Assembly (NCBI RefSeq): GCF_001895025.1
Contig: NZ_BCXI01000055.1
Coordinates: 1-42,517, forward strand
Direction: 5' to 3'
Length of the DNA: 42,517 bases
Origin: Rhodococcus zopfii NBRC 100606 = JCM 9919
GTDB taxonomy: Bacteria; Actinomycetota; Actinomycetes; Mycobacteriales; Mycobacteriaceae
The translations under genes were made by a program, and so were the position numbers. Position 1 is the stretch's first letter; every line of letters begins with the position of its first letter. The notes below the pieces were generated by a model. That model was given only the letters and a program-made list of their open reading frames with translations, had not been told where the DNA came from and made no database searches. Shown one piece after another: positions 16,080 to 24,232 of this stretch.

Positions 16080-17642
16080 GTGAGCGAACTACACCTTCCC
16101 AACCGCATCCGGCAGTTGGTTCTCTCGCAGCCGTCGGCCCCGGCGGTCACGGCCGGAGACACGACGCTCACCTATGCCGAGTTCGACTCGTACACCAACC
16201 GGGTGGCGACGGCGCTGACATCGCTGGCCTCCCCGCCGGGACGCGTCGGTGCCCTGCTCCGTATGGGCCTGCCCGGCGTGGCGGCATTCGTCGGTTGCGC
16301 GAAGGCCGGGCTCGTCTTCACCCCGATCAACTGGCGGCTCAACCCCGACGAGATCGCCTGGATCGCGGCCGACGCCGAGATCGGCGTGCTCGTGGTCGAG
16401 GCGGATTTCGTGGCTGCCGCACAGGCGGTCGCCGACGCGTTGCCGGGTGTACGCATCGTCGTCGTCGGCGACGAGGCTCCGCTCGCCGGTGCCCGCACAT
16501 GGAATCAGCTCGTGGAGTCGGGGGACGACACCGACCCAGGTCTGGGCGACGACCCCGAGACCCCGGTCCTGCAGCTCTACACTTCCGGCACCACCGGTAA
16601 TCCGAAAGGGGTTGTGGCCGTTCATCGCAACCTCTACAACGTTCCGGAGAACTTCGAGCTGTACGAGTTCGAGGACGATTCGGTCTCGTTGAATGCGTTG
16701 CCGCTGTTCCACATCGCCGGGAGCGGATGGATCAGCACGTCGCTGTCGGCGGGTCTGCACCTGGTGCTGCTCGGCGAGATGCGGCCCGCGACGGTGGCGG
16801 CGGCGATCGCCGAGAACGGTGTCACCCACGCATTTCTCGTGCCCTCCGCGATCGGCATGCTCCTCGAACTTCCCGACCTCGCCGACTACGACCTGTCGAG
16901 CCTGAAGCTGATCGCCTACGGGGCATCCCCGATCACGCCGACCCTGCTCGCGCGCACCATGGACACGCTCGGGTGCCGGCTCGTGCAGCGGTACGGGATG
17001 ACCGAGACGATGGGTGCGCTCACTGCGTTGCGCGCCGACGATCACGACCCGCACGGGCCGCGTACCGACCTGCTGCGGTCCGCCGGCACGCCGCTTCCGG
17101 GCACCGAGGTGCAGATCCGCGACATCGTCACCGGTGAACCGCTCCCGCAGGGTGCGACCGGGGAGATCGTGTCGCGGTCGCGCAACAACGTCTCGGGTTA
17201 CTGGAAGCGCGACGCCGAGAACGCCGCGCTGTACACCGAGGACGGGTTCCTGCGCACCGGCGACGCCGGGCACATCGACGAGGACGGCTACCTGTTCGTC
17301 ACCGACCGTGTGAAGGACATGATCATCACAGGCGGTGAGAACGTGTACCCCGTCGAGGTCGAGGCGGTGCTGGCCGAGCATCCCGCCGTCGCCGAGGTCG
17401 CCGTCGTCGGTCTTCCCGACGAACGCTGGGGTGAGGCGGTCACGGCCGTGGTGCGCCTGATCGACGGCGCCGAACGTCCCACGGAGGAGGAACTCGTCGC
17501 GTTCACGGCCGGGCGGCTCGCGTCGTACAAGAAACCGCAGCGGATCCACATCGTGGCCGAACTCCCCCGCAACGCGAGCGGCAAGATCCTCAAACGCACC
17601 CTCCGGGACACCCTGGGCGAGCGGGAAGCGTCGGCGTCGTGA
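16080..17642 (+). CDS. Acyl-CoA synthetase (AMP-binding, FadD-like)
   Basis: This 520-aa enzyme belongs to the ANL superfamily and should join a carboxylic acid to CoA using ATP. Visible motifs are the P-loop TSGTTGNPKG at 168-177, RYGMTETMG, the hinge region GDAGHIDEDGYLFVTDRVKDMI, GGENVYPVEVE and the catalytic lysine in ASGKILKRTLRD (Lys502). A good AGGAG precedes the GTG. It starts a rightward operon with an MBL hydrolase, two crotonases and two LysR regulators, with overlaps or short gaps throughout. Length fits medium-chain or cyclic/aromatic acid ligases, but the substrate cannot be read directly. Confidence 0.92.
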   Translation: MSELHLPNRIRQLVLSQPSAPAVTAGDTTLTYAEFDSYTNRVATALTSLASPPGRVGALLRMGLPGVAAFVGCAKAGLVFTPINWRLNPDEIAWIAADAEIGVLVVEADFVAAAQAVADALPGVRIVVVGDEAPLAGARTWNQLVESGDDTDPGLGDDPETPVLQLYTSGTTGNPKGVVAVHRNLYNVPENFELYEFEDDSVSLNALPLFHIAGSGWISTSLSAGLHLVLLGEMRPATVAAAIAENGVTHAFLVPSAIGMLLELPDLADYDLSSLKLIAYGASPITPTLLARTMDTLGCRLVQRYGMTETMGALTALRADDHDPHGPRTDLLRSAGTPLPGTEVQIRDIVTGEPLPQGATGEIVSRSRNNVSGYWKRDAENAALYTEDGFLRTGDAGHIDEDGYLFVTDRVKDMIITGGENVYPVEVEAVLAEHPAVAEVAVVGLPDERWGEAVTAVVRLIDGAERPTEEELVAFTAGRLASYKKPQRIHIVAELPRNASGKILKRTLRDTLGEREASAS

Positions 17643-18700
17643 TCGTCACCGAGGACGTCGGGACCGTCCAACGTGAGGCGTGGGCGGCGAAACGACTGCC
17701 ACCGGTCGAACAGGTCCGGCCGGGTGTGTGGTCGATTCCCGTTCCGATGCCGAACAATCCGCTGCGCTACGTCCTGTCCTACGCGCTCGCACTCGACGAC
17801 GGTCTCGCCCTGATCGACCTGGGCATGGACACCGAGGAGTCCTGGCAGGCACTCGTCGACGGCGTCGCGCGGACCGGCCACCACATCACCGACGTTCGCT
17901 ACGCGGCGATCACCCACCTGCATCCCGACCACTTCGGTCTCGCCCCACGACTGCGGGAGACCACCGGCGCCGCGATCGCGATGCACGCGGCCGAGGCCAC
18001 GGCACTCGGACACTTCACCGCGGACGATGTCGCCGCGGACGTCGAGGCGTGGCGGGTGGACCTGACGGAACTCGGCGCACCGGACGAGGTCGTCGAGGCA
18101 CCGCGCTTCGAACTCGTGCGGTTTCCGGCCGGTGAGTCCGCCGACGTGGTGCTCTCCGGCGGCGACCGGCTCGACCTGCCCGGATGGAACATCGAAGCGG
18201 TCTGGACGCCGGGCCACACCCCCGGGCACCTCGCGTTCCTCGACCGGGATCACGATCTGTTGTTCAGCGGTGACCACATGCTGCCGCGGATCAGCCCGAA
18301 CATCTCGTCGGGGCCCGGCGAGCTGGAGAACCCGCTCCACCGCTATCTCCTGTCGCTGCACGCCACTACCGCGTTGCCGGACTGCGAGGTGCTGCCCGCC
18401 CACGAATACCGGTTCCGCGGTGTCACCGACCGCGCACGCCAGCTGATGGCACACCACGACGAACGGCTCGACGAGATCCGATCGGCGGTCGACGCACACC
18501 CGGAATCCACCGCGTGGGACGTCACCACGCGTATCACGTGGTCGCGGCCGATCGACGTGATGTCGCCCCGATTGTTACGGCTCGCCGTCCGCGAAACTCA
18601 AGCGCACCTCATCGTTCTCGCCGACCGCGGCGACATCCGTTCCGACAGCGGTGTTCCCGCACGATGGTCACTCGTCCGCACAGACACGAAGGAAAATTGA
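17639..18700 (+). CDS. MBL-fold metallo-hydrolase
   Basis: This 353-aa protein has an intact metallo-beta-lactamase core. THLHPDHFG holds His93, His95, Asp97 and His98, PGHTPGHLAF supplies the next histidine, and FSGDHMLPR the bridging aspartate. LPAHEYRF follows with the last ligand, then a C-terminal helical domain of about 90 residues. The GTG start overlaps the ligase stop (GTGA at 17639-17642). In this CoA-catabolic operon it could be an acyl-CoA thioesterase or lactonase-type hydrolase. This is inferred from position; the family covers many reactions. Confidence 0.88.
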   Translation: MIVTEDVGTVQREAWAAKRLPPVEQVRPGVWSIPVPMPNNPLRYVLSYALALDDGLALIDLGMDTEESWQALVDGVARTGHHITDVRYAAITHLHPDHFGLAPRLRETTGAAIAMHAAEATALGHFTADDVAADVEAWRVDLTELGAPDEVVEAPRFELVRFPAGESADVVLSGGDRLDLPGWNIEAVWTPGHTPGHLAFLDRDHDLLFSGDHMLPRISPNISSGPGELENPLHRYLLSLHATTALPDCEVLPAHEYRFRGVTDRARQLMAHHDERLDEIRSAVDAHPESTAWDVTTRITWSRPIDVMSPRLLRLAVRETQAHLIVLADRGDIRSDSGVPARWSLVRTDTKEN

Positions 18701-18701
18701 C

Positions 18702-19463
18702 ATGAGCGTTGTCCTGACCGAATTCTCCGACGGCGTCGCCGTTTTCACACTGAACCGGCCCGAGGCGAAGAACGCTGTCGACCTGGAGGTCTCGAAGGCG
18801 CTGGCCGCCGCAATCGACGAGTTCGAGGCCCGTGCCGACCTGATCATCGGCATTCTCACCGGCGCCGGCGGAACATTCTGTGCCGGAATGGATCTGAAAG
18901 CGTTCGCGCGCGGTGAGCGTCCGTCGATCCCGGGGCGCGGTTTCGGTGGTCTCACCGAAGCGCCGCCGACCAAGCCGCTCATCGCCGCCGTCGAGGGCTG
19001 GGCGCTGGCCGGTGGCTGCGAGCTCGCCCTGTCCGCCGACCTGATCGTCGCCTCACGCGAGGCGAAGTTCGGAATTCCCGAGGTCAAGCGCGGGCTGGCG
19101 GCCGCCGCGGGCGGACTGCTGCGCCTGCCGAAGATCCTCCCCTACCCGCTGGCCATGGAAATGGCGATCACCGGCGATCCGCTCACGGCGGAGGTCGCGC
19201 ACCGTCACGGTCTCGTCAACCGGATCACCGAGCCCGGGGAAGCCCTGGCGGTCGCGAAGGAACTCGCCGCGCGTGTCGCCGCGAACGGCCCCCTCGCCGT
19301 CCGTGCGACCAAGCAGGTCGTGTCGATGGCCGCCAACTACACCGACCCCGACGCGTTCGTGGCGCAGCGCAAGTTCATCGACCCGGTGTTCGCGTCCGCC
19401 GACGCCCAGGAAGGCGCCCGCGCGTTCGCCGAGAAGCGCGCCCCCGTCTGGAAGGGCGAGTGA
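18702..19463 (+). CDS. Enoyl-CoA hydratase (crotonase) with both catalytic glutamates
   Basis: This 253-aa crotonase-fold enzyme keeps the oxyanion-hole segments (AGGTFCAGMDL, AGGCELAL) and both glutamates needed for hydration: Glu107 in GGCEL and Glu127 in GIPEVKRG. It should add water to a trans-2-enoyl-CoA. An AAGGA sequence precedes the ATG at 18702, which directly follows the MBL stop. Its stop overlaps the start of the second crotonase. An in-frame start further upstream exists but has no suitable ribosome site and lies within the preceding gene. Confidence 0.92.
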   Translation: MSVVLTEFSDGVAVFTLNRPEAKNAVDLEVSKALAAAIDEFEARADLIIGILTGAGGTFCAGMDLKAFARGERPSIPGRGFGGLTEAPPTKPLIAAVEGWALAGGCELALSADLIVASREAKFGIPEVKRGLAAAAGGLLRLPKILPYPLAMEMAITGDPLTAEVAHRHGLVNRITEPGEALAVAKELAARVAANGPLAVRATKQVVSMAANYTDPDAFVAQRKFIDPVFASADAQEGARAFAEKRAPVWKGE

Positions 19464-20239
19464 CCTTGTCCGGCATCGTGATCGAGCGGGACGGGGCCGT
19501 CGCGACCGTCACGCTCGACCGTCCCGAGCGCAAGAACGCCATGACGCTCGACTCGTGGGTGGCGCTGCGCGAAGCCTTCCACGAGCTGCAGCGCGACGAG
19601 TCGGTGCGTGCGGTCGTGCTCACCGGCGCGGGCGGCAACTTCTGCACCGGCGCCGACATGGACCGGCGCGGCAGCATGCATCCGCTCGACCGCATGCGGG
19701 AGATCAACACGGCAGCACTGGCGGTCGCGGAGTTCTCGAAACCGGTGGTTGCCTCGGTCGAGGGATATGCGGTCGGCGCCGGCTGGAACCTGGCGCTGCT
19801 GTGCGATGTCGTCGTCGCGTCCCGCACCGCGAAGTTCAGTCAGATCTTCGCTCGCCGCGGCCTGTCCGTGGACTTCGGCGGCTCCTGGATCCTGCCCCGG
19901 CTCGTCGGCCTGCACCAGGCGAAACGGCTGGTCATGCTCGCCGACATCGTCGACGCCGACGAAGCGTTCGCGCTGGGGCTGGTGACCGAACTGGTCGAGC
20001 CCGCCGAACTCGGTTCCCGAGCGGCCGAACTGGCCGTCAGGCTGGCGCAGGCACCTCCGATCGCGGTGAGTCTGTCGGCACGTCTGCTCGAGCAGGGTTC
20101 GGCGTCGACGCTGCGCGAAGCCCTCGACAACGAGGCCCGGGCCCAGGCGGTCAACCACGCGACCGACGCTCCCGGCGCGATCCGCGCATTCGTCGAGAAA
20201 CGTCCGCCGACGTTCACCGGTGACTGGCAGGTCACGTGA
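19460..20239 (+). CDS. Crotonase-family protein, PaaG-like isomerase type
   Basis: This 259-aa crotonase keeps the CoA-binding core (GAGGNFCTGADM, GYAVGAGWN) but both hydratase glutamates are replaced: Asn110 stands for the first and Phe130 for the second. An aspartate at 138 in GLSVDFGGSWILPR is where PaaG-type delta3,delta2-enoyl-CoA isomerases have their acid/base aspartate. I therefore expect double-bond isomerisation rather than hydration. The GTG at 19460 overlaps the previous stop by 4 nt. With the first crotonase it would form an isomerase-hydratase pair for unsaturated or ring-derived acyl-CoAs. Confidence 0.85.
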   Translation: MTLSGIVIERDGAVATVTLDRPERKNAMTLDSWVALREAFHELQRDESVRAVVLTGAGGNFCTGADMDRRGSMHPLDRMREINTAALAVAEFSKPVVASVEGYAVGAGWNLALLCDVVVASRTAKFSQIFARRGLSVDFGGSWILPRLVGLHQAKRLVMLADIVDADEAFALGLVTELVEPAELGSRAAELAVRLAQAPPIAVSLSARLLEQGSASTLREALDNEARAQAVNHATDAPGAIRAFVEKRPPTFTGDWQVT

Positions 20240-20256
20240 TCGCATAGGATAGCGAG

Positions 20257-21132
20257 GTGGACCTGCATCTCGTGACCTACTTCGTCGCTGTCGTCGACCA
20301 CGGTGGGATCACGAAAGCGGCGCAGTCCCTGTATATTTCGCAGCCTTCGCTGTCGCAGGCGATCCGCACGCTCGAACGCCGTCTGGGCACAACCCTGTTC
20401 GACCGCACCGGCCGGCGTCTGAGCCTGACCGACGAGGGCCGGTCCTTCGAGGTCGCCGCGCGCCGCATCCTCGCCGATGTGGACCGCGCGAAGAACAAGG
20501 TTGCCGCGGTCCGGGAACTCGCCGCCGGCCGCATCGAGATCGTGACCTTCTCGGCGTTCTCCATCCATCCCGTCATCGAGATGGTGCAGCGCTTCCGCAG
20601 CCGCTATCCCGGAATCCTCGTGCGGGTCGTGGCCACCGACGGTCCGGCCGGTGTACACACCGCGCTGCGGCGCGGCGAGGCGGAGATCGGTGTGACCGAT
20701 CTTTCCGTCGAACACGCAGGCATGATCACGATTCCGATCGTCGAACAGGAACTGGTCCTCGCGATACCGCCGAAGCTCGCCGGGAACCTTCCGGACCCGG
20801 TGCCTCGCTCCGCCGTGTCCACGATCCCCCTCATCGTCGACCTCACCAATCGGTCCGACGTCGCGCTGTCCGGGGATCTCTCCGACGGCAACGATCTCGA
20901 CATCGCGGTCGACTGCGCGCATCCCTCGGCAACGTGGGAACTGGTGATGCGCGGAACCGGGGCGACGATTGTGCCCCGGCAGGTCGCCGAAGCGCAGATG
21001 CCCACCGCCGAAGTGCGCTCGCTCGATCCGCCGTTGTCGCGACCGGTCGGTCTCGTGCTGCGCGCCGGGGAACCGTCCCCGGCGGCCGCTGCGTTCCTCG
21101 CGGTCGCCACCAACCGGGCGACGGGAGCGTAG
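20257..21132 (+). CDS. LysR-family transcriptional regulator 1
   Basis: This 291-aa protein has the LysR N-terminal winged helix-turn-helix (residues 1-60: TYFVAVVDHGGITKAAQSL, QPSLSQAIRTLERRLG, LFDRTGRRLSLT) and a C-terminal effector-binding domain. The GTG start is 17 bp after the second crotonase, so it is probably cotranscribed with the pathway it may control. CoA thioesters or the free acid are plausible inducers. The sequence CATAGGATAG just upstream resembles the CATAGG elements before other operons in this island. Confidence 0.92.
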   Translation: MDLHLVTYFVAVVDHGGITKAAQSLYISQPSLSQAIRTLERRLGTTLFDRTGRRLSLTDEGRSFEVAARRILADVDRAKNKVAAVRELAAGRIEIVTFSAFSIHPVIEMVQRFRSRYPGILVRVVATDGPAGVHTALRRGEAEIGVTDLSVEHAGMITIPIVEQELVLAIPPKLAGNLPDPVPRSAVSTIPLIVDLTNRSDVALSGDLSDGNDLDIAVDCAHPSATWELVMRGTGATIVPRQVAEAQMPTAEVRSLDPPLSRPVGLVLRAGEPSPAAAAFLAVATNRATGA

Positions 21133-21138
21133 CCGCAC

Positions 21139-22017
21139 ATGGAATTCCGACAGATCGAGTACTTCCTCGCCGTGGTGGAGAACGACGGCATCAACGGCGC
21201 GGCGGCCGCACTCGGAGTCGCGCAGCCGACGGTCTCGCAGGCCCTGCGCAGCCTCGAACGCGAACTCGGCGTGCAGCTGTTCCACCGGATCGGGCGCGGG
21301 ATGGTGCTCACCGCGGCCGGGCACAGCCTCATCGGTCCGAGCCGCCAGATCCTGCGCGACGTGGGCGGGGTGGAGGACCTGTTCACGTCCCTCGACGGGG
21401 AGATCAGCGGCCGTCTCGACATGGTGGTGTTCCCGGCGCTGGCGATCGACCCGATCGTGGATCTCGTCGCACAGTTCCGCAGCGCCCACCCCCGGGTGGC
21501 GGTCCGGTTCGGTGAGTTCCGCAGCGAGGAGACCGCCGCCGCGCTCATCCGTGACGGTCACTGCGAATTCGTGGTTTCCCACCTCCCGATCGAGGGGGGC
21601 TACGGTCTCGAGGTCGTCGCGCTCGGCGAGCAGGAGTACTGGCTGGCGTATCCGCCGGGCACCGAACTTCCGGAAGGCCCCGTTGCGCTCGCCGCCATGC
21701 CCGACATTCCCATGGTGCTGGTGCCGCGCGGCGGCGGGGCGATGAGCGACGATATCGACTCCGCGATGCGGCGGGCCGGTGTCCGCCTCGACGTCGGGGT
21801 GGTGACCGATCATCGCGAGGCGCGGCTCCCGATGGTGCTGGCCGGCCTGGGTGGATCGCTGGTGGAACGCAATCTCGCCGAATCCGTGCAGGACATCGCA
21901 GTTGTGCGGCCCTGCGAACCCACGTTCACCCGCGCGTTCGGGTTGGTGTTCGATCCCGCCTCGCTGTCGGCGGTCGGTCAGGCGTTCGTCGACCTGGTGC
22001 GGTCGGCGAACGCCTGA
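21139..22017 (+). CDS. LysR-family transcriptional regulator 2
   Basis: This 292-aa LysR protein has the N-terminal helix-turn-helix EYFLAVVENDGINGAAAAL with QPTVSQALRSLERELG, followed by an effector domain. It starts 6 bp after LysR 1 and resembles it in layout, so the two may be diverged duplicates with different effectors. Its stop lies within a hairpin shared with the converging thiolase gene. Likely targets are the rightward operon and the nearby SDR-thiolase and acyl-CoA dehydrogenase promoters; this is inference from location. Confidence 0.92.
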   Translation: MEFRQIEYFLAVVENDGINGAAAALGVAQPTVSQALRSLERELGVQLFHRIGRGMVLTAAGHSLIGPSRQILRDVGGVEDLFTSLDGEISGRLDMVVFPALAIDPIVDLVAQFRSAHPRVAVRFGEFRSEETAAALIRDGHCEFVVSHLPIEGGYGLEVVALGEQEYWLAYPPGTELPEGPVALAAMPDIPMVLVPRGGGAMSDDIDSAMRRAGVRLDVGVVTDHREARLPMVLAGLGGSLVERNLAESVQDIAVVRPCEPTFTRAFGLVFDPASLSAVGQAFVDLVRSANA

Positions 22018-22042
22018 CCGGGCTACCTGCCCCGGATCAGGC
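22012..22042. terminator. Hairpin spanning both convergent stops
   Basis: GCCTGA at 22012-22017 pairs with TCAGGC at 22037-22042, and CCGGG at 22018-22022 with CCCGG at 22031-22035, leaving one bulged base. It overlaps the stop codons of LysR 2 and the converging thiolase, so it is probably a compact bidirectional terminator. Confidence 0.6.
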
Positions 22043-23248
22043 CACGCGCTCGAAGATCGCGGCCAGGCCCTGCCCACCGCCGATGCACATCGTCTCGAGT
22101 GCGTAGCGGCCGTCGCGACGATGCAGTTCGCGCGCGAGGGTCGCGAGCATGCGGCCACCGGTCGCGCCGACCGGGTGGCCGAGCGAGATGCCGGATCCGT
22201 GGATGTTCGTGCGCTCGAAGTCCGACGGGGCGAACTTCCACTCGCGGGTGACGGCGAGCGCCTGGGCCGCGAAGGCCTCGTTCAGCTCGATGACGTCGAG
22301 GTCGGCGAGGGTGATGCCGGCCTTGGCGAGGGCCTTCTCGGTCGCGGGGACCGGGCCGATGCCCATGACCTTCGGCGCAACGCCCGCCAGTCCCCACGAG
22401 ACGATCTTCACGAGCGGGGTCAGACCCAGCTCGGCGGCCTTCTCCGGGGTGGTGACGATCGCCATCGACGCGGCGTCGTTCTGGCCGCTGGCGTTGCCGG
22501 CGGTGACGGTGGCCTCGGCGTCCTGCTTGCCCATGATCGGCTTCAGGGCGGCGAGCGTCCCGAGGCTGATGTCGGCGCGCGGATGCTCGTCGGTGTCGAT
22601 GACCTGATCACCCTTGCGGCTGGGCACGGTGACCGGGACGATCTCCTCGGCCAGGATCCCGCTGCGCTGGGCGGCGACCGCCCGCAGGTGCGAGTGCAGG
22701 GCGAGTTCGTCCTGCTCGGCACGGGAGATCGAGTACTCGCGGCGCAGGTTCTCCGCGGTCTCGATCATGCCGCCGGGCACCGGGTAGAACTTGCCGCCGG
22801 CCGTCTCACGAGCCCGGGCCAGGCCGTCGTGCATCCGCACACCGGTGCGGGCACCTCCCCAGCGCATGTCGACGGAGTAGAACGCGGCGTTGGACATCGA
22901 CTCGGCGCCACCGGCGACCACGACGTCGTTGTCGCCGTTGCCCACCTGGAACGCGGCCTGGATCACGGCCTGCAGGCCGGAGCCGCAACGACGGTCGATG
23001 TGCATGCCCGGCACGGTGATCGGCAGCCCGGCGTCGAGGGCGACGACGCGGCCGATCGCGGGCGCCTCACTGTTGCCGTTGCAGTGGCCGAGGATGACGT
23101 CCTCGATCGCGTCCGGTGCGATCCCGGTCCGTTCGAGCAGACCCTTCAGGGCGGCGACACCGAGGTCGACTGCGGTGAGGGACTTGAACATTCCGCCGTA
23201 GCGGCCGATCGGGGTACGAACCGGTTCACAGATGACTACGTCGCGCAT
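22037..23248 (-). CDS. Thiolase (acetyl-CoA acyltransferase) 1
   Basis: This 403-aa thiolase has the nucleophile Cys88 in RRCGSGLQA, ELNEAFAAQALA, the histidine motif SGISLGHPVGATGG and the second catalytic cysteine in ETMCIGGGQG. It should cleave a 3-oxoacyl-CoA, or condense acetyl-CoA in reverse. It is the second gene of a leftward pair; the SDR dehydrogenase ends 40 bp upstream of its ATG, and CGAAAGG precedes the start. Together they supply the last two beta-oxidation steps missing from the rightward operon. Confidence 0.93.
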   Translation of the reverse strand: MRDVVICEPVRTPIGRYGGMFKSLTAVDLGVAALKGLLERTGIAPDAIEDVILGHCNGNSEAPAIGRVVALDAGLPITVPGMHIDRRCGSGLQAVIQAAFQVGNGDNDVVVAGGAESMSNAAFYSVDMRWGGARTGVRMHDGLARARETAGGKFYPVPGGMIETAENLRREYSISRAEQDELALHSHLRAVAAQRSGILAEEIVPVTVPSRKGDQVIDTDEHPRADISLGTLAALKPIMGKQDAEATVTAGNASGQNDAASMAIVTTPEKAAELGLTPLVKIVSWGLAGVAPKVMGIGPVPATEKALAKAGITLADLDVIELNEAFAAQALAVTREWKFAPSDFERTNIHGSGISLGHPVGATGGRMLATLARELHRRDGRYALETMCIGGGQGLAAIFERVA

Positions 23249-23288
23249 GATGACCTTTCGAGAGGGAGGGTGGTGTCGCGGGACGCGA

Positions 23289-24029
23289 TCACATGAAGCG
23301 GCCGCCGGTGACCTCGAGGACCGTTCCGGTCATGTACGAGGACATGTCGGACGCGAGGAACAGTGCAACAGAAGCAATTTCGTCGACCTCGCCCGGACGG
23401 CCCATGGGGATCTCGCTCATCTTCTGATCCCAGGCCTTCTGCGGCATCGCCTCGGTCATCGCGGAACGGATCAAGCCCGGCTGGATCGCGTTGACGCGGA
23501 CGCCGTGATGCGCCATCTCCTTCGCGGCTGCCTTCGTCAGGCCCACGATGCCGGCCTTCGCGGCGGAGTAGTTGGCCTGACCGACCATGCCCACCTTGCC
23601 GGACAACGACGAGATGTTCACGATCGCACCGCGCTTGGCTTCACGCATGATCGCCGACGCCTTGCGGGTGCCGTGCCAGGTGCCCTTCAGGTGCACCGAG
23701 ATCACCAGGTCGAAATCCTCCTCGGTCATCGTCCGCATCGTCGCGTCACGGGTGATGCCGGCGTTGTTGACGACGACATCGAGCGAGCCGAATCCGTCGA
23801 CGGCCTCGGCGAGGAGGGTGTCCCAGTCGGCGGACTCGACGACATTCGCCTTCACCGCACGCGCGACGTCACGGCCGCCGAGCTTCTCGGCCGCCGCGGT
23901 CGCGGCATCGAGGTCGAGGTCGCCGATGACGACCTTGGCGCCCTGCTCGACGAACGACTGGGCGATCGCGAAACCAATGCCCTGGGCGCCACCGGTGATC
24001 ACGGCAGTACGGTTCTCCAGCAAAGACAT
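23289..24029 (-). CDS. SDR 3-hydroxyacyl-CoA dehydrogenase/reductase, FabG-like
   Basis: This 246-aa short-chain dehydrogenase has the cofactor motif [12 protein letters not shown] after beta-2 (favouring NAD), NNAG, and the catalytic set Ser in ISSLSG with YSAAK. It resembles FabG/PhaB-type 3-oxoacyl reductases, which can also oxidise 3-hydroxyacyl-CoA in degradation. I chose the ATG at 24029 because GAAAGGA lies upstream; the longer frame has no such support. It is transcribed with thiolase 1 and is divergent from acyl-CoA dehydrogenase 1. Confidence 0.9.
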   Translation of the reverse strand: MSLLENRTAVITGGAQGIGFAIAQSFVEQGAKVVIGDLDLDAATAAAEKLGGRDVARAVKANVVESADWDTLLAEAVDGFGSLDVVVNNAGITRDATMRTMTEEDFDLVISVHLKGTWHGTRKASAIMREAKRGAIVNISSLSGKVGMVGQANYSAAKAGIVGLTKAAAKEMAHHGVRVNAIQPGLIRSAMTEAMPQKAWDQKMSEIPMGRPGEVDEIASVALFLASDMSSYMTGTVLEVTGGRFM

Positions 24030-24181
24030 GCGAATCCTTTCGGCATGCGACCTTCCGGGACGGTCCGGTGGAAGGCACACGAGCGGCGGGTGCGGACGCT
24101 CCGCACGAGTTGATGGTCCGAATATAGCGGCGGAACCGCCCCGCAGACCCCGCCGGAATCATCGACAGTGCCTATGTGGAG

Positions 24182-24196
24182 ATACCTCATTCGTAT
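24182..24196. promoter_or_regulatory. Candidate LysR-type operator (T-N11-A)
   Basis: ATAC-CTCATTC-GTAT is a perfect inverted repeat with T-N11-A spacing, between the divergent SDR and acyl-CoA dehydrogenase genes. A CCTATG element is 10 bp to the left, as seen upstream of other operons here. It is a plausible target of one of the two LysR regulators. Confidence 0.4.
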
Positions 24197-24232
24197 TGGA
24201 CACATCGAGCGGAACGATCGATGGTTGATGCC

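Noticed and set aside
19840..22158. Long minus-strand open frame over crotonase 2 and the LysR genes
   Set aside because: It is a codon-position shadow of three well-supported rightward genes and has no domain pattern.
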